NCBI GenBank assembly: GCA_020854775.1
Contig: JAHKLZ010000005.1
Location: 200,339-264,338, forward strand
Direction of reading: 5' to 3'
Origin: Candidatus Woesearchaeota archaeon
GTDB lineage: Archaea; Nanobdellota; Nanobdellia; Woesearchaeales; 21-14-0-10-32-9
DNA: 64,000 bases
Position 1 is the stretch's first letter; each line of letters begins with the position of its first letter. The position numbers and the translations under genes are program-made. This document shows positions 35,166-42,900 of this stretch, piece after piece. The notes beneath the pieces are model-generated. The model was not told the origin of the DNA. It made no database searches and saw only the letters and a list, made by a program, of their open reading frames with translations.

Positions 35166-35590
35166 GATTGTATTACCTTTGTTTTAAATTCTTCCCATAA
35201 TTGGTCTATATTTTCTAAGTCTCTTGTTTCTGCTTCTGAATAAAAAAATGTTTTCATAGATTCTAAATTTTCTAAGATGTGTTGTTTCCATAAGAATTCT
35301 ACGTTTCCTTGTTTTGTTGCGTCATTTTGGAATTTCTTTTTATAATTTTGAATTTCGTTTTCATTTGGTTTTCCTGTTTTCGATTCGTCTTCTATTATTG
35401 ATACTGTTGGTTTTGTTAAATCATAGTCCATGGCGACTATTTTTTCTTCTACTAAGAAATCTACCCAGTTTTGCACTATATCTTCTGATACTTTTAGTTC
35501 TTTTGCTAGTTTGCTTAATTCTACTTTCTTTTTGGTTTTCAAAATATCTATGAGCCTATCTACTTCTGTTTGTATAGTTTCTTCACCCAT
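35162..35590 (-). CDS. Winged-helix protein heading the pilus operon
   Basis: A 142-residue protein. The N-terminal half is a winged helix (VDRLIDILKTKKKVELSKL; AKELKVSEDIVQNWVDFLVEE), the C-terminal half helical. GAGGGAT precedes the ATG, and a TATA-like CTTTAAATAT lies near 35640. It starts a run of five overlapping genes. It may regulate the operon or act as an assembly adaptor; the family is not known to me. Confidence 0.75.
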   Translation of the reverse strand: MGEETIQTEVDRLIDILKTKKKVELSKLAKELKVSEDIVQNWVDFLVEEKIVAMDYDLTKPTVSIIEDESKTGKPNENEIQNYKKKFQNDATKQGNVEFLWKQHILENLESMKTFFYSEAETRDLENIDQLWEEFKTKVIQS

Positions 35591-35710
35591 ATTGTGTAAA
35601 TCCCTCTTTTTTACGTATTTGTTTGTGATGTGTGCATATTTAAAGGTTTCTAATTATTTTGTTTAGAAAATGGAAATGTTTTTAAATAAGTTATTTCATT
35701 TTATTTTTAA

Positions 35711-35795
35711 ATTCCCGGTTGGGTAAGAATGGGCTCCCAGAGTTCTGAAGGGGAGGGTGGTTAGAATTGTTCTAGGAGCCCCTTTAAATTTTATT
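35711..35795 (+). ncRNA. Possible structured small RNA, three-way junction
   Basis: A GC-rich island in an AT-rich gap. GGGCTCC (35731-35737) pairs with GGAGCCC (35775-35781); inside are CAG-AGTT-CTG (35738-35747) and TAGAA-TTG-TTCTA (35762-35774), giving a three-way junction. A TATA-like TTTTTAAATAAG (about 35677-35688) would start a + strand transcript near 35711; T-rich sequence follows. It also could be read as minus-strand. No known RNA family recognised. Confidence 0.45.
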
Positions 35796-36219
35796 TTTTG
35801 GTTTGTTGTTTTATTGTGAATGCTTTTGGTGGTTTTCTCAGTTCTTGTAACCACATTAGTCCGACTTTCATCATGTTTTTGTTTAGTTTTTCGCTTAACT
35901 TATAGGTTTTTTTGTATAAGTCGTAGTCGATCATTCCCATTGTTTTCATAGGCGTTAGTATTCTATCGTAAAATTGTCTTTTGTTGTATGATATACTTAC
36001 TGGTTTTTTTCTTAGTAAAGGTGATTGTTCTTTTGATTCTAGTATTATTCCATCGTGAAGGGCGGTTGCGAACATACTCATTTCAGTTTTTCCGATTTCT
36101 CCTCCTCTCATTTTCATTTCTTCCATTAACATATTTGCTACAATTACTTGTTGGCTCGTCGAAAATATTATTTCGAATATGTTTTCTGGCATGTTATATT
36201 GGTCAAATAATATTACCAT
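35791..36219 (-). CDS. Predicted winged-helix regulator
   Basis: A 142-residue protein. Helical N-terminus (IFEIIFSTSQQVIVANMLMEEM), a possible HTH region (GGEIGKTEMSMFATALHDG) and a wing-like strand and helix YNKRQFYDRILTPMKTMGMIDYDLYKKTYKL, similar to PadR/MarR-type proteins. No named family. It is upstream of and on the same strand as the pilus operon, separated by the possible RNA. It starts at an ATG with a TATA-like TATATAAATG near 36240. Confidence 0.55.
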   Translation of the reverse strand: MVILFDQYNMPENIFEIIFSTSQQVIVANMLMEEMKMRGGEIGKTEMSMFATALHDGIILESKEQSPLLRKKPVSISYNKRQFYDRILTPMKTMGMIDYDLYKKTYKLSEKLNKNMMKVGLMWLQELRKPPKAFTIKQQTKK

Positions 36220-36536
36220 AACTCACTTATATAACGCAACTAATATATAAATGTTTCGCTTTGTATACGTTTTAGTATACTGGTATGGTTCACAAATTCT
36301 GTTTGTTAATATCGACAAAAAAAGGCTAAAAAAAGCTTATTTTTAAAAAAAAAATACTTTTTATTGAATTTTTTATGCTTTTAATAATGAAAAAAATACT
36401 TCAATAAAGATATAGTCTCATTTTTACTACTTCAAAAATTTAAAAGAAACCAAAAAATCATGATTTTTTTCAAAAGATTTATATAGATGTTTTATTTTTC
36501 AATAATCATAAAAAATATTAGGGAGATTAACAAAAA
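36220..36536 (+). promoter_or_regulatory. Promoter and operator region of the CysK-like operon
   Basis: A 317-base gap without a gene. The left end holds the promoter of the winged-helix gene. Near the right end are the palindrome AAAAAATCATGATTTTTT (36452-36469), a TATA-like ATTTATATAG (36478-36487) with purine-rich BRE, and GGGAG (36521-36525) before the ATG at 36537. The palindrome directly abuts the promoter, as expected for a repressor site. The middle (36320-36440) is A/T-only stretches with nothing I recognise. Confidence 0.65.
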
Positions 36537-37511
36537 ATGACTTATGTTGATAATGTTCTAAGTTTGATTGGAAATACACCGATGGTTCCATTGAGAAAAA
36601 TATTCTCAGATCAAGGACCTAATATCTTCGGAAAATTAGAATCTTTTAATTTAACTGGTAGCATGAAAGCCAGATCAGCTTTAGGCATGATTGAAGCCGC
36701 AGAAGAAAAAGGTGAATTAAGACCTGGTATGACTATTATAGAATCAACTTCTGGGAATCTAGGTTATGGTCTCGCAGCAATAGGTTCTCAAAAAGGATAT
36801 GAAGTCATATTAGTTATTGATCCTAAAACGGATTCTTTAAAAAGAAATATTCTTCAAGCATATGGCGCTAAATTAATCATTGTAGACAAACCAGATGAAC
36901 AAGGCGCGTATCAACCTACTAGGATTCTTAAAGTGCGTGAGTTATTAAATGAAATTCCTAATTCTTGGACTCCTTGTCAATATCATAACGAAGATAATTT
37001 TCGCGCGCATTATAAATCAACAGGACCTGAAATAATGAATGATTTAGAAGGTAAAGTAGATGTTTTAATTGGCGCTATTGGTACTTGTGGCCACTTAGGA
37101 GGCTCTGCGAAGTACATAAAGGAAAAAAATCCTGATTTAAGAGTTATAGGTATAGAGCCTGAAGGCTCTGTTATTTCAGGAGGGGAATACAAACCTTATT
37201 TAATTCAAGGCCCTGGTTTAAGTATTATTCCTAAGAATTATGATCCTGATGTTATTTCAGAGATTCATAAAATTAGTGATTCTGATGCTTTTAGAGCAGC
37301 AAGAGATTTAGCTGTTAAAGAATCTATTTTATCAGGAGCTTCCGCAGGAAGTGTTATTCACGCAGCTAAGAATTTGTTTAATACTTTTAAGTCAGGCTCT
37401 AATGTTGTTTTGATTTTAGCCGATGATGGGTTTAGATACGGCACTAATTTTTATGATGATAATTATTTATCAACTCACGGAATTACGCCTTACAAATATT
37501 CTAAGGATTAG
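36537..37511 (+). CDS. CysK/SbnA-like PLP-dependent beta-synthase
   Basis: A 324-residue fold-type II PLP enzyme. NLTGSMKARSALGMIEAAEE holds the Schiff-base Lys; ESTSGNLGYGLAAIG is the substrate-binding loop; GAIGTCGHLGGSAKYI the phosphate-binding loop (TCG rather than TGG, as in SbnA/CysK2-type relatives). The QYHNEDNFRAHYKSTGPEI region also matches. It could make cysteine, 2,3-diaminopropionate or a related beta-substituted alanine from activated serine; the substrate is inferred. It is first in a tight three-gene operon. Its coding strand is A-rich, unlike other plus genes. Confidence 0.88.
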   Translation: MTYVDNVLSLIGNTPMVPLRKIFSDQGPNIFGKLESFNLTGSMKARSALGMIEAAEEKGELRPGMTIIESTSGNLGYGLAAIGSQKGYEVILVIDPKTDSLKRNILQAYGAKLIIVDKPDEQGAYQPTRILKVRELLNEIPNSWTPCQYHNEDNFRAHYKSTGPEIMNDLEGKVDVLIGAIGTCGHLGGSAKYIKEKNPDLRVIGIEPEGSVISGGEYKPYLIQGPGLSIIPKNYDPDVISEIHKISDSDAFRAARDLAVKESILSGASAGSVIHAAKNLFNTFKSGSNVVLILADDGFRYGTNFYDDNYLSTHGITPYKYSKD

Positions 37512-37514
37512 AAA

Positions 37515-38735
37515 ATGAAGACTTATAAATTTAGGGATTTGATAGATGCTGACATAGCTGTTTATGCTGTTGATTTTTTATCTCAACCAGATACCACTCT
37601 TGTTAAAAGAAAGCCTTTTGTTTCTAAAAAAACTGAAAGAGTTTTACCAATGGCTAAAACTTCAGACATAGTCATTGTGACTGAATCAGTTAATAAGCAA
37701 TATTATGAATGGCTTCGTTCTGTTGATTTAGGCACTGATAATATTTTTGAATTAAATGCTTCTAAAGGAACTCCTTTGATGACCGCCATAATTAACAACT
37801 CTAATATCAATTCTTTAAAAAATTACATTCATAGTTTTTATGGAACTAAAAAATTTGTTCCGTTAATGACTGTTAATGATGAACCTTTGGTTGCGCATAG
37901 TTTAGATTTGGAATTGTTAGGAGGCAATCCTGTTACCACGCTTAAATATTATAATAAAAGTTCTTTTAAAGAAGTTGTAGCTAAAGCTAATTTGCCTGTT
38001 TTGAGAAGTGAATTAATTTATTCTAATAATGATTTTGATTCTTTGCTTAAAAATTATGTTAATGATTTTGGTTCTTTAATAGTTAAACCTGTTTCTGCTT
38101 CTGCAGGAGGAGATACTTATTTTGTTGATAAAAATAATATTAAAAAAATTGTTTCTTTAATTTCTAATAAAGGTGATTTTTTAGCTGAAGAATATTTCAA
38201 TAAAGATTTTGAAACAAATGATCAATGGTTTATTGATAAACGCGGCGATATTTATTTTCTTGGTTTTTCTAAGCAAATCATAGTTAATAATTCTCATATT
38301 GGTAATGATTATAGCATTCATAATAAAGATGGTTTGTCTTCTTTAGAATCTTCTTTAGTTGTTGCTAATTTGATGAAAAATGAAGGATATGTTGGTGTTT
38401 TTGGTTTGGATTATTTGCATAATGATTTTTCTCATTTTTTAATTGAGAATAATGCTCGTTTTAATGGATCTACATTTACTAGAGGAATTATTGATAGAAC
38501 AGGCAAGGATTTTTCTACTTGGAAAACTCGTGCAATTAAGACTAATCCTATGACTTTTAATGAATTGAAAGATTTAACTAAAGATGTTCTTTATACTGGT
38601 TCTGATGCCGATGCTAGTTTTATTCCTTATGATATTTCTCTTTTAGATACTAATGGTTCTTTTATTGGTTTATTTGTTGGTTCTAATTCTGAATCGATAA
38701 ATTTATTATATAATGATGTGAGTTCAAGATTATGA
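37515..38735 (+). CDS. ATP-grasp ligase
   Basis: A 406-residue protein. The ATP-grasp region (about 150-345) has SLIVKPVSASAGGDTYFVD (phosphate-binding Lys and loop), FLAEEYF, YVGVFGLDYL and LIENNARFNGSTF (Mg-binding E...N-x-R-x-N). The N-terminal 140 residues are a preATP-grasp-like domain. It should form an amide or peptide bond using ATP and a carboxylate. It begins 3 bases after the CysK-like stop and its stop overlaps the M20 gene (ATGA). Resembles in layout the Dap-ligase genes of dapdiamide-type clusters. Confidence 0.85.
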   Translation: MKTYKFRDLIDADIAVYAVDFLSQPDTTLVKRKPFVSKKTERVLPMAKTSDIVIVTESVNKQYYEWLRSVDLGTDNIFELNASKGTPLMTAIINNSNINSLKNYIHSFYGTKKFVPLMTVNDEPLVAHSLDLELLGGNPVTTLKYYNKSSFKEVVAKANLPVLRSELIYSNNDFDSLLKNYVNDFGSLIVKPVSASAGGDTYFVDKNNIKKIVSLISNKGDFLAEEYFNKDFETNDQWFIDKRGDIYFLGFSKQIIVNNSHIGNDYSIHNKDGLSSLESSLVVANLMKNEGYVGVFGLDYLHNDFSHFLIENNARFNGSTFTRGIIDRTGKDFSTWKTRAIKTNPMTFNELKDLTKDVLYTGSDADASFIPYDISLLDTNGSFIGLFVGSNSESINLLYNDVSSRL

Positions 38736-39856
38736 TTTCGAATATTACTAAGGAAAAAAAAGAATTTTATATTAATTTATTAGCTGAAATAGTTTCTAAG
38801 AAATCCGTGCTGAAAGATGAGTATTTAGTCGCTGATGTTATTAAAGATTTTTTAAATTCTATTAATGTTAGTTATGATGTTCATTTTTTGGATGAGCAAC
38901 GTCCTAATGTTATTGCTAAGATTGGTTCTGGTAAGAAAAAGCTTCTTTTAGTTTGTCATATGGATGTTGTTGAAGGTAGTGGCGTGTGGGAGTTTGATCC
39001 TTTTGTTCTTTCTGAACAAAATGGGAAGCTTATCGGGCGAGGTGTTGCTGATAATAAAGGTCCTTTAGTTTCTTTATTAATTTTAATTGATAGTCTTAAA
39101 AGTGAAAACTTTGATGGTGAATTGCAAATTCTTTTTGCTTCTGATGAGGAAAAAAGTGGTCCTAATGGTTTGAAATATCTTTTACGTGAAGATCTTATTC
39201 ATGCTGATTTTGCTATTGTTGCTGATACCCCTGGTGAGTTTAATAAAATAATGGTTGCTGAAAGAGGTAGTTTAAATGTTGGTGTGATTGCTAAAGGTAA
39301 ACAAGTTCATAGCGCTTATACTCATCTAGATGGTGATAATCCTATTGATAAAATGGCTAGTTTTATTGTTAAGCTTTCTAGTTATGAATTGAATCATGAT
39401 CCTCATAAGTATCTTACACCGCCTTCTTTATCTTTTGTTAAAATAAATGGTGGTTTTGCTAATAATGTTGTTCCGAGTGTTTGTGAAGCAACTATTAATA
39501 TTAGGTATGTTGTTAATCAAAGCGTTGATGAAATTCTTTCTGAATTGAAAGATATTGCAGGAGATAATTTTGAATTTAGAGTTAAATCATATACTGTTCC
39601 TTCTGAAGTTAATGAGGATCATGAAAGTATTTCTTTGCTTAGATCTGTTGCTCAAAAACATGGTTTTAATCCTATTCTTACTGGTCTTGATAGTGGAACT
39701 GATTGTAAGAAACTTGTTCATGCAGGTATTCCTGCTGTTGGTTATTGTTTTCCTAAGGAAGGTGTGGCTCATCAAGTTAATGAGTGGATATGGGAAGAAG
39801 ACTTGTTCATTTATGCTGATTTAATGAAAGATTTTGTTATTGAATTTTTTAAATAA
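38732..39856 (+). CDS. M20 family metallohydrolase (ArgE/DapE/CPG2-like)
   Basis: A 374-residue protein. Zinc and catalytic motifs: LVCHMDVVEGSG (H-x-D), GRGVADNKGPLVS (Asp), LFASDEEKSGPNGL (E-E), IVADTPGEF (Asp), and a late His in GVAHQVNEW. A dimerisation/lid domain lies between (about 180-290). It should cleave an amide or acyl bond of an amino acid derivative or dipeptide. It ends the three-gene operon. In LysW-type pathways an ATP-grasp ligase and an M20 hydrolase are likewise paired to attach and release an amino acid. Confidence 0.92.
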   Translation: MISNITKEKKEFYINLLAEIVSKKSVLKDEYLVADVIKDFLNSINVSYDVHFLDEQRPNVIAKIGSGKKKLLLVCHMDVVEGSGVWEFDPFVLSEQNGKLIGRGVADNKGPLVSLLILIDSLKSENFDGELQILFASDEEKSGPNGLKYLLREDLIHADFAIVADTPGEFNKIMVAERGSLNVGVIAKGKQVHSAYTHLDGDNPIDKMASFIVKLSSYELNHDPHKYLTPPSLSFVKINGGFANNVVPSVCEATINIRYVVNQSVDEILSELKDIAGDNFEFRVKSYTVPSEVNEDHESISLLRSVAQKHGFNPILTGLDSGTDCKKLVHAGIPAVGYCFPKEGVAHQVNEWIWEEDLFIYADLMKDFVIEFFK

Positions 39857-39900
39857 ATAAAAGTTAATATTTTTAAATAAGTTATTTAATCTGTTTTGTT

Positions 39901-40488
39901 ATGAAAGTTTTATTGTGTTCTGATATTCATAATCCTCGTAAGGATCTTGTTTTGCTTCGTGAGAAATCAGAGGATGTTGACTTCGTTGTTTGTGCGGGTG
40001 ACTTCACTAATTGGGGTAGTGGTTTGGTTAGTACTTTGAGGGAGATGAATTCTTGGGGTAAGTCCGTGTTTGTTGTTCATGGTAATCACGAGGATGAGTC
40101 AGAGGTTCGTAGGGTTTGTAAGTCTTTAGAGAACGTTGTTTTTTTTCATAGGGATGTTGTTGATTTTAATGGTTTTCAGTTAGTTGGTTGGGGTGGTGGT
40201 GGTTTTTCTTTGCAGGATAAAGATTTTGAGCGTTTTGTTTCTGGTTTGAATATTAGTGATTTTTCTCGTGTGATTCTTGTGACTCATGCTCCTCCTTTTG
40301 AGACGTGTCTTGATGAAATTCAGAAAGGTGTTTTTGTTGGTAATGATAGTATTAAGAGATTTGTTTTGAGTAGTAAGCCTTTGGTTGTTGTTTCTGGTCA
40401 TATTCATGAGACTTCTGGTTTGGTTTGTAATCTTGATGGTGTTCTTCTTATTAATCCCGGGCCTGAGGGTGTAATTGTAGAATTATGA
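39901..40488 (+). CDS. Calcineurin-like metallophosphoesterase
   Basis: A 195-residue protein. The metal-ligand set is complete: LCSDIHNPRKD (D-x-H), VCAGDFTNWG (GD), VHGNHED (GNHD/E), VTHAPPF (H) and SGHIHET (GHxH). It is the short single-domain kind found in archaea, probably hydrolysing a phosphodiester of small molecules or nucleotides. A TATA-like TTTTTAAATAAG (about 39868-39880) precedes the ATG. Its end overlaps the convergent pduO gene by 6 bases. Confidence 0.9.
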   Translation: MKVLLCSDIHNPRKDLVLLREKSEDVDFVVCAGDFTNWGSGLVSTLREMNSWGKSVFVVHGNHEDESEVRRVCKSLENVVFFHRDVVDFNGFQLVGWGGGGFSLQDKDFERFVSGLNISDFSRVILVTHAPPFETCLDEIQKGVFVGNDSIKRFVLSSKPLVVVSGHIHETSGLVCNLDGVLLINPGPEGVIVEL

Positions 40489-40980
40489 TTTTTCTTCTTT
40501 GCATGCTAACGCGTATAATAAATCGGATAATCTGTTTATGTATTTGTATATTTCTGGTCTGATTTTGTTTTCTAGTAGTTGTTTTGTTAGCATTGTTTCT
40601 AGTTCACGGGTTCTTACTCTGGCTTCGTTTATTCGCGTGGATGTTTCTTTGGTGAATCTTATGAAGTATGTGTTTTCTGGGTGGTGATTATCTATGTGTT
40701 GTTCTAGTTCTGTTATGTCTTGTTCTGTTATTGGTTTTTTTATTATTTCTGAGAGTCCTTGGTTGCTTATTTCTCCTACTGTTTGCCAGAGTTTTTCTTG
40801 TATTTTTTGAATTATTTTTTTTATTTCTTGGTTCGTTATTATCACGTTTGTTGAGTCTAGTGCGCTTTGTAATGAGTCTATTTTTCCTGTTATGAGTATT
40901 ATTTCATGGTTCTTTGGGATTTTGTTTCCTTTTAGTGTGGATGCGTATCCTTGGTCTCCTTTTTTTGTGTATATTACCAT
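40483..40980 (-). CDS. pduO: ATP:cob(I)alamin adenosyltransferase, PduO type
   Basis: A 165-residue five-helix protein. VIYTKKGDQGYAST corresponds to the N-terminal ATP loop (YTRTGDxGxT), FIRFTKETSTRINEARVRTRELE contains the R-x4-R-x2-E motif of the family, and KYINRLSDLLYALA the C-terminal motif. It adenosylates cobalamin to adenosylcobalamin; the window shows no B12-dependent enzyme. Single gene with its own start. Confidence 0.93.
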   Translation of the reverse strand: MVIYTKKGDQGYASTLKGNKIPKNHEIILITGKIDSLQSALDSTNVIITNQEIKKIIQKIQEKLWQTVGEISNQGLSEIIKKPITEQDITELEQHIDNHHPENTYFIRFTKETSTRINEARVRTRELETMLTKQLLENKIRPEIYKYINRLSDLLYALACKEEKS

Positions 40981-41059
40981 GTTGTTTTTAGAAATGTGTT
41001 GTTGTTTTTTTAGTTTGTGTTTTTATTGAATAAGTAAATTAAAAAAAGGTTGAAAGAAA

Positions 41060-41275
41060 TTATTTCTTTTCCATATATCCGCATTTTCCGCATGAGGAGC
41101 GGTCTTTGTGGTTCGCCATGAATGTTCCTGGTCCGCATTTTGGGCAAAATTTGTTTTTTCTTTTTGCGTCTTCTCCTGCGACTTCGTATACTTTATGTAT
41201 TTTTTGAGTTTCTTTTTTTGCTTTTTCTTTTGTTTGTTTTGGTGCTGGTTTTCCGCCTTTCTTTTTTGCTGCCAT
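41060..41275 (-). CDS. rps27ae: 30S ribosomal protein S27Ae
   Basis: A 71-residue protein. The C-terminal half is a zinc ribbon: [20 protein letters not shown] and GKCGYMEKK (four Cys). The N-terminal 35 residues are Lys/Ala/Pro-rich. It lies downstream of S24e, the common archaeal pair. It is the last gene in the rpoE-spt4-rps24e-rps27ae unit. Confidence 0.95.
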   Translation of the reverse strand: MAAKKKGGKPAPKQTKEKAKKETQKIHKVYEVAGEDAKRKNKFCPKCGPGTFMANHKDRSSCGKCGYMEKK

Positions 41276-41294
41276 TTTTTTATTCCTCTATGAA

Positions 41295-41645
41295 TTATTC
41301 TTTTTTATCTTCTGATTCTTCTTCGGGTTTCGGTGATTCTTGTTTTTCTTCTGTTTCTTCTTTTTTCTCTGCTTTAGGCGTATTTTTTTCTATGACTTTT
41401 GAGTATTCTATTTTTTTTAGTGTTTCTTCATCTTTGTACGCGTAAGCCGTGATTTTTGCTGTTCTTTTTCCGTAATCCGTTAATATTTTTTTTAGTATTA
41501 GCAATTCTTCTTTGTTTTTTGTTTTTTTTGCTATTTCTTTTTTTAAGTCTAATCTTTTTGGTGTTGATTTTTCGAATGTCACTTCTAGTGTTATTTCTTT
41601 TCTTGGTATTATTGCTTGTTTTTCATTTATTATTTTGATGTCCAT
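41295..41645 (-). CDS. rps24e: 30S ribosomal protein S24e
   Basis: A 116-residue protein. The fold is recognisable from EITLEVTFEKSTPKRLDLKK, LLILKKILTDYGKRTAKITAYAYKDEET and LKKIEYSKVIEKN. The last 25 residues are an acidic Glu-rich tail. It binds 16S rRNA. It follows spt4 by 7 bases and precedes S27Ae. Confidence 0.93.
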   Translation of the reverse strand: MDIKIINEKQAIIPRKEITLEVTFEKSTPKRLDLKKEIAKKTKNKEELLILKKILTDYGKRTAKITAYAYKDEETLKKIEYSKVIEKNTPKAEKKEETEEKQESPKPEEESEDKKE

Positions 41646-41652
41646 TTTTTAT

Positions 41653-41847
41653 CTACCTTACTTTTATTGCGTATTCTCCTTGTTCTTCTAAGCCCATTAT
41701 TTTTGCTATTTCTGATTTTTCAGGGTTTACCACGTATATTCTTCCTTGCCAGTTAGTTGATGTTCCTGCTGACACTTTGTGTTCTTTGAAGTTAGGATCG
41801 TCTAAGAATTTCTTGGTTTTTTTGCATACTTCTCTTTTTACTGCCAT
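41653..41847 (-). CDS. spt4: Transcription elongation factor Spt4 (RpoE2) lacking its zinc ribbon
   Basis: A 64-residue protein. The C-terminal part STNWQGRIYVVNPEKSEIAK followed by GEYAIKVR is diagnostic for archaeal Spt4 (RNA polymerase E''). The N-terminal zinc ribbon, normally C-x2-C ... C-x2-C, has been lost: only one Cys (VCKKTKKF) remains. Spt4 forms a heterodimer with Spt5 and raises processivity. It lies 6 bases after rpoE, as in other archaea. Confidence 0.9.
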   Translation of the reverse strand: MAVKREVCKKTKKFLDDPNFKEHKVSAGTSTNWQGRIYVVNPEKSEIAKIMGLEEQGEYAIKVR

Positions 41848-41853
41848 GTTTAT

Positions 41854-42414
41854 TCACCTTTCTTGGTTGTTTTTGTTTTTTTTGGGTTCTTCTTTGTTCC
41901 ATTCGTCTTTTCCTAGGCCGTCTTGTCTCATTGTGAGTCCTATTTTAGGGTTAGATACGTCTTTGTAAGATATGCTTATTATTCTTGCTTTGCATAAGTC
42001 TCCTACTTTTAGTACGCGTTTAGTTTCTTTTCCTAGTAATGTTTTTTCTTTGTTAAAGCTTACGAAGTCGTTCATTGTTTGACTTATGTGTATCATTCCT
42101 TCTGCAGGTCCTATGTTTATGAATGCTCCGAAGTCAGCTATGTCTTTTATTGTTCCTAGTATTACTTCTTGCATTTCTGGAATGAATGTTATTAGTGAAA
42201 ATTCTGTTTCATAAAACGTTGCTCCGTCTCCAGGTATTATTGTTCCGTCTTCTATGTTTTCTACACCTAGCACGTCTATTACTATTCCTAGTTCTTCTGA
42301 TATGTGTCCTTCATATTTTGATTTTATTTCTACTATCATTGCTTCTTCTAGGTCAGTAGCAAATTTGTCAGGTGCTATTCTTATGAAATCTTTTACTTTT
42401 ATTTTATAAAACAT
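41854..42414 (-). CDS. rpoE: DNA-directed RNA polymerase subunit E' (Rpb7 homolog)
   Basis: A 186-residue protein. The N-terminal RNP-like domain (MFYKIKVKDFIRIAPDKF ... GDGATFYETEFSLITFIP) and a C-terminal S1 domain (VILGTIKDIADFGAFINIGP; GMIHISQ; GLTMRQDGLG) match archaeal RpoE1/Rpb7. With RpoF it forms the polymerase stalk. It overlaps no gene and heads the spt4-rps24e-rps27ae run; a PIN-domain gene precedes it by 8 bases. Confidence 0.96.
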   Translation of the reverse strand: MFYKIKVKDFIRIAPDKFATDLEEAMIVEIKSKYEGHISEELGIVIDVLGVENIEDGTIIPGDGATFYETEFSLITFIPEMQEVILGTIKDIADFGAFINIGPAEGMIHISQTMNDFVSFNKEKTLLGKETKRVLKVGDLCKARIISISYKDVSNPKIGLTMRQDGLGKDEWNKEEPKKNKNNQER

Positions 42415-42422
42415 TTAGTTTT

Positions 42423-42836
42423 TCACCCCATTTCCAGGTATTTTTTTTGTCTAAGTTTGATTATGCGAGCTGGTATTTTTTTTATTCTGTTTCTTAAGTC
42501 TTTGTCTTGCGTCGCGATGATTGTTTTTGGATTTTGTGCAGTATACTCGATTATAGAATCGTCTGCGTACTCAGTGAAGGAACTTCTGATTGTTTTTAAG
42601 TTTTTTTGTTTTATAAGTATTAATGCGAGTTTAGCGTTTAGTCCTTGTTTTTGTTTGGCTGTTTCTTTTAGGATGTTTTCTAATTCGTGTATCGTGGATT
42701 CCATAACGCATAATTCGTAGGGTTCTTGAATTATTTTATCTATTTCTGTGAATACATCTATGCCTAGTTCTCCTGGTATGAATAAGAAATTGGTGTCTAG
42801 TATGACTTTGGTTTTCTTTTTTAATAAATCTAGCAT
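42423..42836 (-). CDS. PIN-domain ribonuclease (Fcf1-like)
   Basis: A 137-residue PIN protein. KVILDTNFLFIPG carries the first Asp, VMESTIHELENIL the Glu, YADDSIIEYTAQNP the Asp pair, and IIATQDKDLRNRI the last Asp. This is the archaeal Fcf1/Utp24-like type often placed beside the rpoE cluster and implicated in rRNA processing. It overlaps the operon with rpoE, with 8 bases between. Confidence 0.9.
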   Translation of the reverse strand: MLDLLKKKTKVILDTNFLFIPGELGIDVFTEIDKIIQEPYELCVMESTIHELENILKETAKQKQGLNAKLALILIKQKNLKTIRSSFTEYADDSIIEYTAQNPKTIIATQDKDLRNRIKKIPARIIKLRQKKYLEMG

Positions 42837-42900
42837 GTTATTAGTTTTTTTTGTTGATTTATAATAATTTTTATAATTAGTAAGGTTTTTCTTGTTTTTT

